A model generated the notes under the pieces. The model worked only from the letters and a program-made list of their open reading frames with translations. It ran no database searches and was not told the origin of the DNA. Below, piece by piece: positions 6,256-14,225 of a stretch of 22,394 nucleotides of DNA (position 1 is its first letter; every line of letters begins with the position of its first letter). The stretch covers positions 1-22,394 of IMG/VR virus record IMGVR_UViG_3300020020_000164, one strand, 5' to 3'. The translations under genes and the position numbers were made by a program. The DNA is from a virus.

Positions 6256-7815
6256 GTGCCGGACTCGCTGCGTCTCCCTGCACGTCTCCGACCTCGAGCC
6301 ATCACCGCAGCTAGCCAGCCCTACACACCCGACTTGTTCCAGTCGAGTTCGCTGTTTGGTTCGCGTCCGTGGCAGTTGGAGGCCTGGGCGTTCCGCCGGA
6401 CGATGGGCGAATTCGGGCAGGCCATCGACTGGCAGGCCCGCGCCATGTCCCGCATCCGCCTCCTAGCCGCTGAGGTTGTTCCCGGCGGGGACGAACCCGA
6501 ACCGCTCGATGAGGGACCGGCCTCGCAGCTGGTGGAAGACTTTTGCGGCGGCGGACCCGGCCACTCCGCATTCCTGAAGGCGATCACCCCGCATCTGCTG
6601 ATCCCGGGTGAGGGTTGGCTGATCGCGGAACGGGACGACCCACGCATGCCGCTGGCCGCCGCAGAGTGGGGCATCTTCTCCACCGAATGCGTCCAGGTCC
6701 GCGGCGGCGTGTTCTGGGTCCGCGTGGGTGAATCGTTGTGGCGGCCGCTGCTACCGGATGCGTTGCCGATGCGGATTTACGAGCCGGACCCGCAGTACCC
6801 GTGGCTGGCCACCTCCAATGCCGAGGCCGCGGTACCTATTTTGCGGCGCATCTTTTTGATCGATTCGCGGATCATCGCCATGATGGTGTCCCGCCTGGCG
6901 ATGAATGGGCTGCTGCTGATTCCGCAGGAGGGCATGTTCACGGTGCCGGCGCAGTACATGGAGGCGCCGGATCCGTTGGTGGCCATGTTCATCGACATCG
7001 CGGCGAAGAACGTCGCCAACCCGGGCAACGCCAGTGCTGCGATACCGATCCCGATCAGGTTCACCGCCGACCTGATCGACAAGTGGAAGTTGCTGAAGCA
7101 GGACGACCCGCTTGACGAATGGCTGTTGAAGGAGCGGGAGGACGAGCTCGGCCGCCTGGGTGACACGCTCGGGATCGCGCGGGAGCGGGTTTCGGGTGGG
7201 ATGGGTGAGCAGAACCATTGGGGTGCTGCGATCGCGTCGGAGGAGGAAGTCCGGATCACGTTCGCGTCGTTGGCGGAGACGATTTGCGGGGGTGTTACTA
7301 AGGCGTATCTCCACCCCATGCTCCGCAACGCCGGACTCAGCTTGGTTGGGCCGAACGGTGGCCGGTTGATTGTCTGGTACGACACGTCCGAGTTGACCGC
7401 GAAGGTGGACAAGTCGGATGCGGTCGTGAAGGCGTATGACCGCCTGGAGGCCAACGGGGCCGCGTTGCGGCGGGAGCTTGGTTTGGATGAGTCGGACGCT
7501 CCGGTCGGGGCTGAGCTCGCGGAGATGCTGTGGAAGAAACTCGCGGCGACTGAATCGTTGGCTCCGACTGCGATCAGTAATTTGATCGGCGTTGAGACTC
7601 CGGGGGTGGGTGTGTCGGCTCCCCCAGCCGATGGCCCCGGTGGCGGTGCGGCCCCGCCGCTCGATACACCTGCCCCCGGCCCAAACAACCAACCACCGAG
7701 GGCGGTCGAACCCGATCCGGGCGTGGTGCCGGCCCGGGTTGCGGCCGCAGCGAAAGTGTTGGCGTTGAACGGTGCGAACGGTAACGGTCATGCGACTCGT
7801 CACCGGCCTCACTGA
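6256..7815 (+). CDS. Portal protein
   Basis: A 519-residue protein that should form the dodecameric ring at one capsid vertex, through which DNA is packaged and the tail is attached. The GTG start has CACGGGGG at 6242-6249, 6 nt upstream. The N-terminal WQLEAWAFRRTMGEFGQAIDW and RLLAAEVVPGGDE regions, GEGWLIAERDD, and the long central and stem region match the general actinophage portal pattern. So does the block GERVSGGMGEQNHWGAA-type region at about 312-327 (ERVSGGMGEQNHWGAA), followed by VRITFASLAETICGGVTKAY. The C-terminal 80 residues are Pro/Gly-rich and likely disordered. Size, position before a MuF gene and a 26-nt overlap with it support the call. Confidence 0.85.
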   Translation: MPDSLRLPARLRPRAITAASQPYTPDLFQSSSLFGSRPWQLEAWAFRRTMGEFGQAIDWQARAMSRIRLLAAEVVPGGDEPEPLDEGPASQLVEDFCGGGPGHSAFLKAITPHLLIPGEGWLIAERDDPRMPLAAAEWGIFSTECVQVRGGVFWVRVGESLWRPLLPDALPMRIYEPDPQYPWLATSNAEAAVPILRRIFLIDSRIIAMMVSRLAMNGLLLIPQEGMFTVPAQYMEAPDPLVAMFIDIAAKNVANPGNASAAIPIPIRFTADLIDKWKLLKQDDPLDEWLLKEREDELGRLGDTLGIARERVSGGMGEQNHWGAAIASEEEVRITFASLAETICGGVTKAYLHPMLRNAGLSLVGPNGGRLIVWYDTSELTAKVDKSDAVVKAYDRLEANGAALRRELGLDESDAPVGAELAEMLWKKLAATESLAPTAISNLIGVETPGVGVSAPPADGPGGGAAPPLDTPAPGPNNQPPRAVEPDPGVVPARVAAAAKVLALNGANGNGHATRHRPH

Positions 7816-10800
7816 CGCCCAGCTCACCGACTACGAGCTGCACGCCGAACTCGCCACCGTCGAAGCACTCCAAAAGGTCGCCGACATCATCGCCGACCGG
7901 ATTGGCCAGATTCAGGTTGCTTCCGGTCGGGTTCGGTGGGACGGCTGTCCGTACGGGTTGCACCCGGCGCACGCCGGCCCCTGCACGCTGATCGCAGCCG
8001 ACGACGTGCCAGACGACGGGTTGCCGCCTGGGCAGCCGTACGTGTCACCCGACGACCTAGCCAGCATTCCGCCTCTGTGGGCGGAGGCTGCCGCGCAAAC
8101 CATCCTCCCCGTTGTCGCGGAGGTGTGGCAGGCCTCGTCAGGATCCGTCTACGCGCAAATGGTTGACGCAACAAACATCACGGCTCTGCCGTCCGTCGGC
8201 TCACTAGCTGCGGAGCAGTACCTAGCCCAAGCGGCCAACACCTTTGCTGAGGTCGGGGACGACCTGTGGGCCACCGCGCGGACGCAGCTGTTGGAGGGGT
8301 TTGAGCAGGGCGAATCCATCCCACAGTTGGCCGCACGGGTTCGCGGGTCGGCTGGGTTGACGGCGAAGACGGCGACGCTCGTGGCCAGAACGCAAGTACT
8401 TGACGCTTCAAACGCCGGCAGCATGGCTACCGCGCGGGCCTCCGGCCTGGAGATGCAGAAAGAGTGGATGTCCGCCGAAGACCTCCGCGTCCGACCCGCG
8501 CATGCGGCCGCCAACGGGCAGAAGGTTGACCTGGCCGCGAAGTTCAACGTCGGCGGGTTCGAATGCGACCGGCCCCACGACCCGATCCTGCCGCCCGAAC
8601 TCAGATATAGCTGCAGGTGCACTACGGGATACCTGATGGCCGAAGCGCAGGTCCGCCAAGGGCAACGTGACGCCGAACCCGAACCACCCCTGCCTGGGAC
8701 ATCCGGTGTGGACGACATAGCCGCGCAACAGTCCGCCGAGGTGGGGCGTGTCTTCGCCGAAGTAGACGAGGCATTCGACGCGTTGGGTTTGCCGCCGGTG
8801 CCAGCAACGGCGACAGCCATCCGTGAGATTGAGATCGACAACCGGATTCGGGCCGCGTACCGGCAAGTTGCCTCCGCCGATGGCGAATACGTCCTGCTGT
8901 CGGATCTGCGTCGCCACCTGGATGATCTGCCCCGCCGGGATGTTGACCTGACGCTGGCTCGGATGAATCGTGGCGACTATCCGGATGATGTCGTGGTGGT
9001 GCCGCAGTCCAACCAGAAGGCTTTGACGCAGGCCGACCGTGACGCGGCGGTGTTTGTCGGTGGCCAGTACAAGCATGCGATCAGGTTTGCGGATGCTTCG
9101 CCGCGGCCGCTGCCACCAGGAGGCGGGTTACCTAGAGGTATCCCCAATCTGCCCAGCCTGAGGACACCAGGTGATGTGATCCCCGGCGGTGCGGTGGTTG
9201 AGGCTGGTGTCCGCCCAGTCCTGGCATCAGCCCGCACACAAGGTGCAGTCGAACGGGTTTTTCGCGAAGAGTTTGAACGCATCACCGGCCGCAAACCGCG
9301 ATACGTCGACTTCCCGGGTTCTGCTGCAACCGCCCGGGAACACGCCGAGGGTCTGTTGCGTGGCCTGGAACGGTTCCCTGACGCCAAACTCGACTCAGTC
9401 GGCCCCCTTCTACGGCCGGTCAGAAGTGAGTACGCCCACGCCAGCGGCGGGACGATCCGGTTCAACTACGACGACTGGACAAGGCCGGCCCGGCGTAAGG
9501 CTTATCTGGAGTCCCTTCAGGGTGACGTCGCGGGCTGGGATAGGGGTGTTGTCGAGTTCGGCCTGGGCCTGTTCAAGAGATCCGCCTTCCACCCGCGCGG
9601 TACAGGCAACCCCATCGGTGTGGCTCTGCACGAGTTCGGCCATGTTCTCGACATTGCTACCGTTCAGAAAGCGATCCGTGGCGATCTTGATAAGCTGCTG
9701 AAAGCCCGTACGGCTGAGGCGATGCGCCGACCCCGGCCGGCGGGAGAGACGCCGATCACCGGTCCCGACGACTTGATACAGCGGGAGATTTCGGCCTACG
9801 CCGCCTCGGATCATGAAGAGTTGGTGGCTGAGGCGTTCGTCGACGTAATGATCAACGGCGAGGCTGCGTCCGTCTTGTCGAGGCAGATCTTTACGATTCT
9901 TGAGGTTGAATACCGGCGTGGCGGTATGCACATGGGTGCGGAAACGGTGGGCAAAGCCGCGGCGCGTATCCCTGCCCGTGCGGCTGGGCGTCCACGTCCA
10001 CTCGCTCAGTCGGATGCTGAACGGTTCGCTGGCATGGACCTGGAGGCAATCGCCCGCAGCCGCCATCTAGACACGGGCCCGAAAGTCGTCACAGCAGCTG
10101 AAGTTGATGCCGCCGTCGCCCGAGGGTGGGTTGAGGTGTGGCGTGGGGTGCGGAAGGTCGACGCCAACGACGCGTTCCGCACCGGCGAGTTGGATTTGGG
10201 TCAGGGCTTGTTCGGGCGTGGCTACTACTTCTCGACCCAACGTGGTGTGGCCGAGGTTTACCGCGGCGCGGACGTCAAGTTCGACTTGAATTACAGGATT
10301 AGCTCGTTCAGCGGCGGAATTGATGGTGGACTGTTGCGGGTCGCGATCAACCCAAGCGCGAGAGTCATTGACTACGACGACCTGCTCGCCGAGCGTAAGG
10401 CCCTGCTGGAGAAGTGGCGTGCGGAAGGGAAGCTGACCGGCGAGGCTGAAAAGTTGCTGACCGATCGGGATGTCAGCAAGTATGCGGCGGCTCGCGGGTA
10501 TGACGTCGTGCGGGTCAGGAACCGCACTGATGGTGTGAACATTGACGACTGGCCCGATCAGTATGTGGTGATCAACCGTAGGGCTGTGTTGGTGGAAGGT
10601 ACGCCTGCCGACATTCCAGTGCCCAGAATCGCTCGTGCGGTGCCGGCGCCGAAGCCGTTGCCGCGGATGACTGTTGCCGAACTTCGCACCGAGGCGTCTG
10701 CGCGGGGTGTGGTTGTTCCGGCGGGGGCGCGTAAGGCCGACATTGTGCGGCTGCTCGACGAGGCGCCGGCGACTGACCCGCGCAGGATTGCCGCGGCTCG

Positions 10801-12895
10801 GGCGCTGCCGGGCGTATCGGCATCCGTGCAGAGGGAGATGGTCGATCTCCTCGTCCGGATCGACGACCAGCCCGGAATCGCCATCGGCTTGTCGGATGAG
10901 CTGGACCGGCTCGTCTCCCGCGGACTGGTGCGCAGCGAGGCCGGTACGTTCGGCGACGCCATTCGGGGCCGGGCGCAACTGACGTCGACGAAGTATTTCC
11001 TCACCGACAAGGGCCGCGACGCACTGCGATCGGCCGCCACAGAAGCGCCTACCGCGACCCGCACTGTCGCCCAGTCCACCGCCCGCCAGACGCTGATCGA
11101 CAAGCGCCGCCAAACAGCCGACTTCAACGCCGACACACTCGCAGCACTGCTGGACGCGCAGGTTGACACCGACGTTCTGGTGCGCACGATCCAGCAGTCC
11201 GCCGCCCGCAACAGCATTCCGAAACGCACCGTCGACTCGCTGGTCACCGCAGCCAGGTCCGGGGATCCGGCGAAGGTTGAGGCCGCAGCGGCGCGGGTTG
11301 CCCGCACCGGCAAGGTTCAGCCGCTGGCCCGTACGACGGACATCGTGGCGTACGACCCGAAGACGATGCAGGCGCTGGAACGAGCCCAGCCGGGGCAGAA
11401 GGTCCGCGTTGTGCGACCCGGCCACACCGCCGATGTCGACGGCGAACGGGTGCAGTTGTCCAAGTCCGTCGTTGAGGTGTTGACGCCGGCCGAGATCCGC
11501 GACATCGAAGGCCGGGCGTTGCGCCAGGCGGCTCGTGAGCGGAATCGGCTGATCGAAGCCCGCACTGGTATGGCGCGTCTGCTGGCCGAGGTCGATGAGC
11601 TGATCTCCAAGGGCGCGTCGAAGGCGACCATCGCGCAACGCCTGGATGTGAAACTGACTGTGCCGGAGCAGATTTTCGCCGGCGCCGACCCTGCCATCGT
11701 CAAAGCCTTGGCGGATGCGCTTGCGTCTGGTGACATGGCCAAGCTGCGCGCAGCGGTCACACGTGCCGGGACGAAGGTGAAGATCAAGCCGATCTCCCGC
11801 GCCGGTGCGAAGGCCAAGTACGACCCGGACCTGATGGAGCCGTTCGCCGGTGACATTCCGGCCGGGGCGCAGGTGACTGTGGTGACGCGCGGCTCGTCGT
11901 TGACGCTGCCGGACGGCACCGTTTTGCAGTTGACTAAGGCGCGGGTGCAGCCGGTGCCGGTCAAGGCGACGAAGGCATCCTCTGCGGCCCCCGTCTACAA
12001 ACCACCGGGATCAATCAGCACAACGGACCAGGCTCGGGCCGCGAGGCTCGTCAGACGCGACCCGCAAATCTACGCCACCGTGCAGGACCGATTCGGCGGT
12101 ATCTCAACGTCCGGCAACCTGAGTGCGGAAGATGCGGCATGGTTGCAGACCCTCTACACGCGGGAGCGTGCTTTCGTTGAGCGGCTGGTGCAGACGGCGA
12201 GCATCGAACGGGACCTGGCTCGAGCGGCGAAGGCCGCAGGTTCAACGCCAGCCAAGTTCAAAGCTGAAGTGAGCGCCAAACTCAAGACAGCCTTCGCGGG
12301 CAAGCCGATCGGCGTGCGGGTCAGCTCCGAGGATTCGCTACAGGCGATCCTCCGGGACGGCCGGTTCAAGACGCAGTTCGAAGGTGCCAAGCGGGCGCCC
12401 GGGTTGCACGCTTCGGTGGACAGGCGGCGTCTCGGTGAGGAAATTCACGGCATCCCTGCCGGGACCGACCCGGCTAGCCGTCCGATCTACGGTTATGTCA
12501 TGCCCGACGGCATTAGGGCGGCCGGCGTCGGGGGTGACCAAGGCAACGATCTACTCAGTGCGTATGGGCGAATCCAGGTCGTGCTCAGACCTGAGGTTCG
12601 TGCACGCACCACGGCGACAATCGGGGACAGCCTCGATCGGCTCTTCGGGGTGCAGCCATCCGCAATCGACAACCCGTCCGCAGTTTCTGCGGCCGTAAGC
12701 TACCGCTGGTCGATCGGCGAGATTGACGAGATCTTCACCACCGAGTTCCGGCGGTCCAACTACGTGGAGGCACAGATCAATGGTGGCGTCGCCGTAAGCG
12801 ACATCGCCGAAGTGATCTTCCCGTCCACACCCAGCGCCGCTACCCAGGCTGCACTAGAGCGGCAGGGCATACCCTGGCGGGTGATGAGCCGATGA
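7790..12895 (+). CDS. MuF-like minor head protein fused to metallopeptidase, ADP-ribosyltransferase and DUF3626-like domains
   Basis: A 1701-residue protein (ATG 7790 chosen; GTG 7772 is an alternative). Order: zinc-knuckle-like VRWDGCP...H61AGPC65 at 48-65; MuF domain at about 95-285 (RTQVLDASNAGSMATA, EWMSAEDLRVRPAH238, SCRC 274-277); winged-helix-like module at 344-432 (NQKALTQADRDAAVFVGG); metallopeptidase-like region at about 470-720 with HEFGH 614-618 and a candidate third ligand E681 in ELVAEAF; ADP-ribosyltransferase-like region at about 765-940 with R785 (VWRGV), GYYFST 811-816 and DQYVVINR from 923; SAP-like motif at 960-992; second winged helix at about 1008-1081; two YDP repeat modules; and a C-terminal DUF3626-like domain at 1408-1701 (RPIYGYVMPDG, RTTATIGDS, YVEAQINGG). 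MuF proteins sit inside the capsid and can carry polymorphic toxin domains delivered with DNA. The enzymatic roles are inferred. Confidence 0.85.
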   Translation: MRLVTGLTDAQLTDYELHAELATVEALQKVADIIADRIGQIQVASGRVRWDGCPYGLHPAHAGPCTLIAADDVPDDGLPPGQPYVSPDDLASIPPLWAEAAAQTILPVVAEVWQASSGSVYAQMVDATNITALPSVGSLAAEQYLAQAANTFAEVGDDLWATARTQLLEGFEQGESIPQLAARVRGSAGLTAKTATLVARTQVLDASNAGSMATARASGLEMQKEWMSAEDLRVRPAHAAANGQKVDLAAKFNVGGFECDRPHDPILPPELRYSCRCTTGYLMAEAQVRQGQRDAEPEPPLPGTSGVDDIAAQQSAEVGRVFAEVDEAFDALGLPPVPATATAIREIEIDNRIRAAYRQVASADGEYVLLSDLRRHLDDLPRRDVDLTLARMNRGDYPDDVVVVPQSNQKALTQADRDAAVFVGGQYKHAIRFADASPRPLPPGGGLPRGIPNLPSLRTPGDVIPGGAVVEAGVRPVLASARTQGAVERVFREEFERITGRKPRYVDFPGSAATAREHAEGLLRGLERFPDAKLDSVGPLLRPVRSEYAHASGGTIRFNYDDWTRPARRKAYLESLQGDVAGWDRGVVEFGLGLFKRSAFHPRGTGNPIGVALHEFGHVLDIATVQKAIRGDLDKLLKARTAEAMRRPRPAGETPITGPDDLIQREISAYAASDHEELVAEAFVDVMINGEAASVLSRQIFTILEVEYRRGGMHMGAETVGKAAARIPARAAGRPRPLAQSDAERFAGMDLEAIARSRHLDTGPKVVTAAEVDAAVARGWVEVWRGVRKVDANDAFRTGELDLGQGLFGRGYYFSTQRGVAEVYRGADVKFDLNYRISSFSGGIDGGLLRVAINPSARVIDYDDLLAERKALLEKWRAEGKLTGEAEKLLTDRDVSKYAAARGYDVVRVRNRTDGVNIDDWPDQYVVINRRAVLVEGTPADIPVPRIARAVPAPKPLPRMTVAELRTEASARGVVVPAGARKADIVRLLDEAPATDPRRIAAARALPGVSASVQREMVDLLVRIDDQPGIAIGLSDELDRLVSRGLVRSEAGTFGDAIRGRAQLTSTKYFLTDKGRDALRSAATEAPTATRTVAQSTARQTLIDKRRQTADFNADTLAALLDAQVDTDVLVRTIQQSAARNSIPKRTVDSLVTAARSGDPAKVEAAAARVARTGKVQPLARTTDIVAYDPKTMQALERAQPGQKVRVVRPGHTADVDGERVQLSKSVVEVLTPAEIRDIEGRALRQAARERNRLIEARTGMARLLAEVDELISKGASKATIAQRLDVKLTVPEQIFAGADPAIVKALADALASGDMAKLRAAVTRAGTKVKIKPISRAGAKAKYDPDLMEPFAGDIPAGAQVTVVTRGSSLTLPDGTVLQLTKARVQPVPVKATKASSAAPVYKPPGSISTTDQARAARLVRRDPQIYATVQDRFGGISTSGNLSAEDAAWLQTLYTRERAFVERLVQTASIERDLARAAKAAGSTPAKFKAEVSAKLKTAFAGKPIGVRVSSEDSLQAILRDGRFKTQFEGAKRAPGLHASVDRRRLGEEIHGIPAGTDPASRPIYGYVMPDGIRAAGVGGDQGNDLLSAYGRIQVVLRPEVRARTTATIGDSLDRLFGVQPSAIDNPSAVSAAVSYRWSIGEIDEIFTTEFRRSNYVEAQINGGVAVSDIAEVIFPSTPSAATQAALERQGIPWRVMSR
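11315..11482 (+). repeat. Internal protein repeat, copy 1 (YDP barrel-like module)
   Basis: Residues 1176-1231 of the MuF fusion: VQPLARTTDIVAYDP, then a PGQKVRVVRPG turn and DGERVQLSKSVVEVL. The beta-rich pattern matches copy 2 at 11780-11956 position by position (YDP, PxGxxVxVVxxG, DGxxxQL). Each copy follows a helical segment containing an alanine-rich DPAxVxA-type stretch. It is probably a small barrel used as a spacer or binding module. Confidence 0.6.
11780..11956 (+). repeat. Internal protein repeat, copy 2 (YDP barrel-like module)
   Basis: Residues 1331-1389 of the MuF fusion: KIKPISRAGAKAKYDP, PAGAQVTVVTRG, DGTVLQLTKARVQPV. The YDP of this copy is 156 residues after that of copy 1, so the duplicated unit includes the helical stretch before each barrel. 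The copies have diverged well beyond simple recent duplication. Confidence 0.6.
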
Positions 12896-13122
12896 GAGTT
12901 GTAGCGCGCGACGGTGATTCGCTGCTCCTGACGGATGAGTCGGCGGGCGCGATCCTGCTGCCTGATGGGGCTGTGCTGTTGCGGGACGTTGCCGTTCTGC
13001 TCGGGCACGGCCAGTGGCGCGACTCAGACGAAGCCGTACCGCCTCACGCTCCGGCCGATCTAGCAGGCAGACTTTCGGCGCTACGGGCCGAGATAGACAG
13101 CGGCGCTACGGTGAAGTCATGA
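12892..13122 (+). CDS. Small protein downstream of the MuF fusion, candidate cognate/immunity protein
   Basis: A 76-residue protein whose ATG overlaps the MuF stop by 4 nt (ATGA); GGGTGAT just upstream can serve as a ribosome site. The N-terminal half is beta-rich and hydrophobic (RVVARDGDSLLLTDESAGAI, LLPDGAVLLRDVAVLL). The C-terminal half is polar with an amphipathic helix (ADLAGRLSALRAEID). No family is recognised. Polymorphic toxins usually have their immunity gene directly after the toxin-encoding C-terminus, which makes this the natural candidate, but it may equally be a small head protein. The next gene starts within its stop codon. Confidence 0.65.
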   Translation: MRVVARDGDSLLLTDESAGAILLPDGAVLLRDVAVLLGHGQWRDSDEAVPPHAPADLAGRLSALRAEIDSGATVKS

Positions 13123-14186
13123 CTGCACGGGTTCAGTCTCAGTGCACCCCGTCCTGCTCGAGGTTCCTGTCACCGTTCAACCCGGCCAACACGACCGGTG
13201 TGAAGGCGTGTGCGGCGTTCCCTCAGGGGATCCCGGACCGGGTGTGGAACAACGAGTTGGATCACCGGGAGCCGATCGACGGCGACCACGGACTGCGCTG
13301 GGAAGCCAACGAAGGCTACGACTTCCCGACGTATGCGTTCGCACCCGAGGCGTTGGGGAAAGGTACGATGGTGGCGGCAGGGGATTTTGAGTCCTACGTC
13401 GCCCGGAGTGGCCGGGAGACGCTAACCGGACGTGGAGCCGACCAGAAGACCGAGCCCGGCTCGGCAGGTGGCTATGAAGCGTCTACCCCGCACCACGGCA
13501 GTGGACAAGACGGGGACCGCCGGCTGGTAACGGTCGGCTGCGAGCAGCGAACCTTACTCGCAACGGTTACTGGTGAGTTGCATACCGGCGCGATGATCGC
13601 GTTGATCCTCGCCGACCCGGAGCAGTTGGCCGTGGACGGCGGGGAACCACCGGAAGAGTTGCATTGCACGTTGCTGTTCCTCGGCGAGGCAGACAAGATC
13701 GACGACCAGCGCAGGACGCAGATCCTGGAGATCTGCGAGATCATCGCGGCCGGCTGGTCTGAGTTCGAGGCCGAAGCATTCTCTGTGGCCATGTTCAACC
13801 CGCTCGGCGACGAACCGTGCATCGTGTTGGGCCTGTCCGGGGTCGAGTTGGCGGACCTGCACGACGACATCGAAGCCGAAATCGAAACCGACGTCGACCA
13901 GCACCAGCCCTGGGTGCCGCACATCACGCTCGCATACACCGATGACGCGATGCTGATTGGTGATCTGTTGGACCGCTGCGGCCCGGTCGTGTTTGACAGG
14001 CTGCGGGTGGCGTTCGGCGACCAAATCACAGACATCCCGTTGGGCGACGAGGAACCGGACGAACCCGACGACGAAGACGAGCCCGCCGAAGACGTCCCGG
14101 TGGTCGCCAGTCGGGTGCAGTGGGACGGCTGTCCCCGGTGTTCGAATCCGGTCCACGACGGTCCGTGCACCGCTATGGCGGCTTGA
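13119..14186 (+). CDS. 2H phosphoesterase (LigT-like) domain protein with zinc-knuckle tail
   Basis: A 355-residue protein starting at ATG 13119 (ATGA overlap). N-terminal part: CTPSCSRFLSPFNP, then ACAAFPQGIPDRVWNNELDH and GDHG (about 9-60), a Cys/His module that I recall from other actinophage head-region proteins. The central domain (about 155-310) has two HxT motifs, H182-C-T in LHCTLLFLG and H268-I-T in PHITLAYT, about 84 residues apart. That is the hallmark of 2H phosphoesterases, which act on 2',3'-cyclic or 2'-5' phosphodiesters and related cyclic nucleotides. An acidic linker (310-326) leads to C338PRCSNPVH346DGPC350, the same motif as near the MuF N-terminus. A role in the virion or early in infection (RNA repair, cyclic-nucleotide cleavage, ADP-ribose chemistry) is inferred; the substrate is unknown. 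Confidence 0.75.
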   Translation: MTARVQSQCTPSCSRFLSPFNPANTTGVKACAAFPQGIPDRVWNNELDHREPIDGDHGLRWEANEGYDFPTYAFAPEALGKGTMVAAGDFESYVARSGRETLTGRGADQKTEPGSAGGYEASTPHHGSGQDGDRRLVTVGCEQRTLLATVTGELHTGAMIALILADPEQLAVDGGEPPEELHCTLLFLGEADKIDDQRRTQILEICEIIAAGWSEFEAEAFSVAMFNPLGDEPCIVLGLSGVELADLHDDIEAEIETDVDQHQPWVPHITLAYTDDAMLIGDLLDRCGPVVFDRLRVAFGDQITDIPLGDEEPDEPDDEDEPAEDVPVVASRVQWDGCPRCSNPVHDGPCTAMAA

Positions 14187-14192
14187 GAGGGT

Positions 14193-14198
14193 TACGAT
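14193..14198 (+). promoter_or_regulatory. Candidate -10 element before the capsid protease
   Basis: TACGAT in the 39-nt gap before the protease gene is identical to the hexamer before the portal gene. No -35 is evident. With the shared CACGGGGG ribosome site it gives the two genes similar leaders. Confidence 0.2.
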
Positions 14199-14225
14199 CA
14201 CGGCAACACTCACGGGGGTGATGTG

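Noticed and set aside
6751-7827. 358- and 303-residue minus-strand frames over the portal gene
   Set aside because: Mirror of portal codons; low-complexity Arg/Ser/Pro composition and no start signals.
10067-11638. 523-residue open frame on the minus strand
   Set aside because: Arg/Gly/His-rich shadow of the MuF gene on the opposite strand, with no ribosome site or domain; the plus frame has clear motifs throughout.
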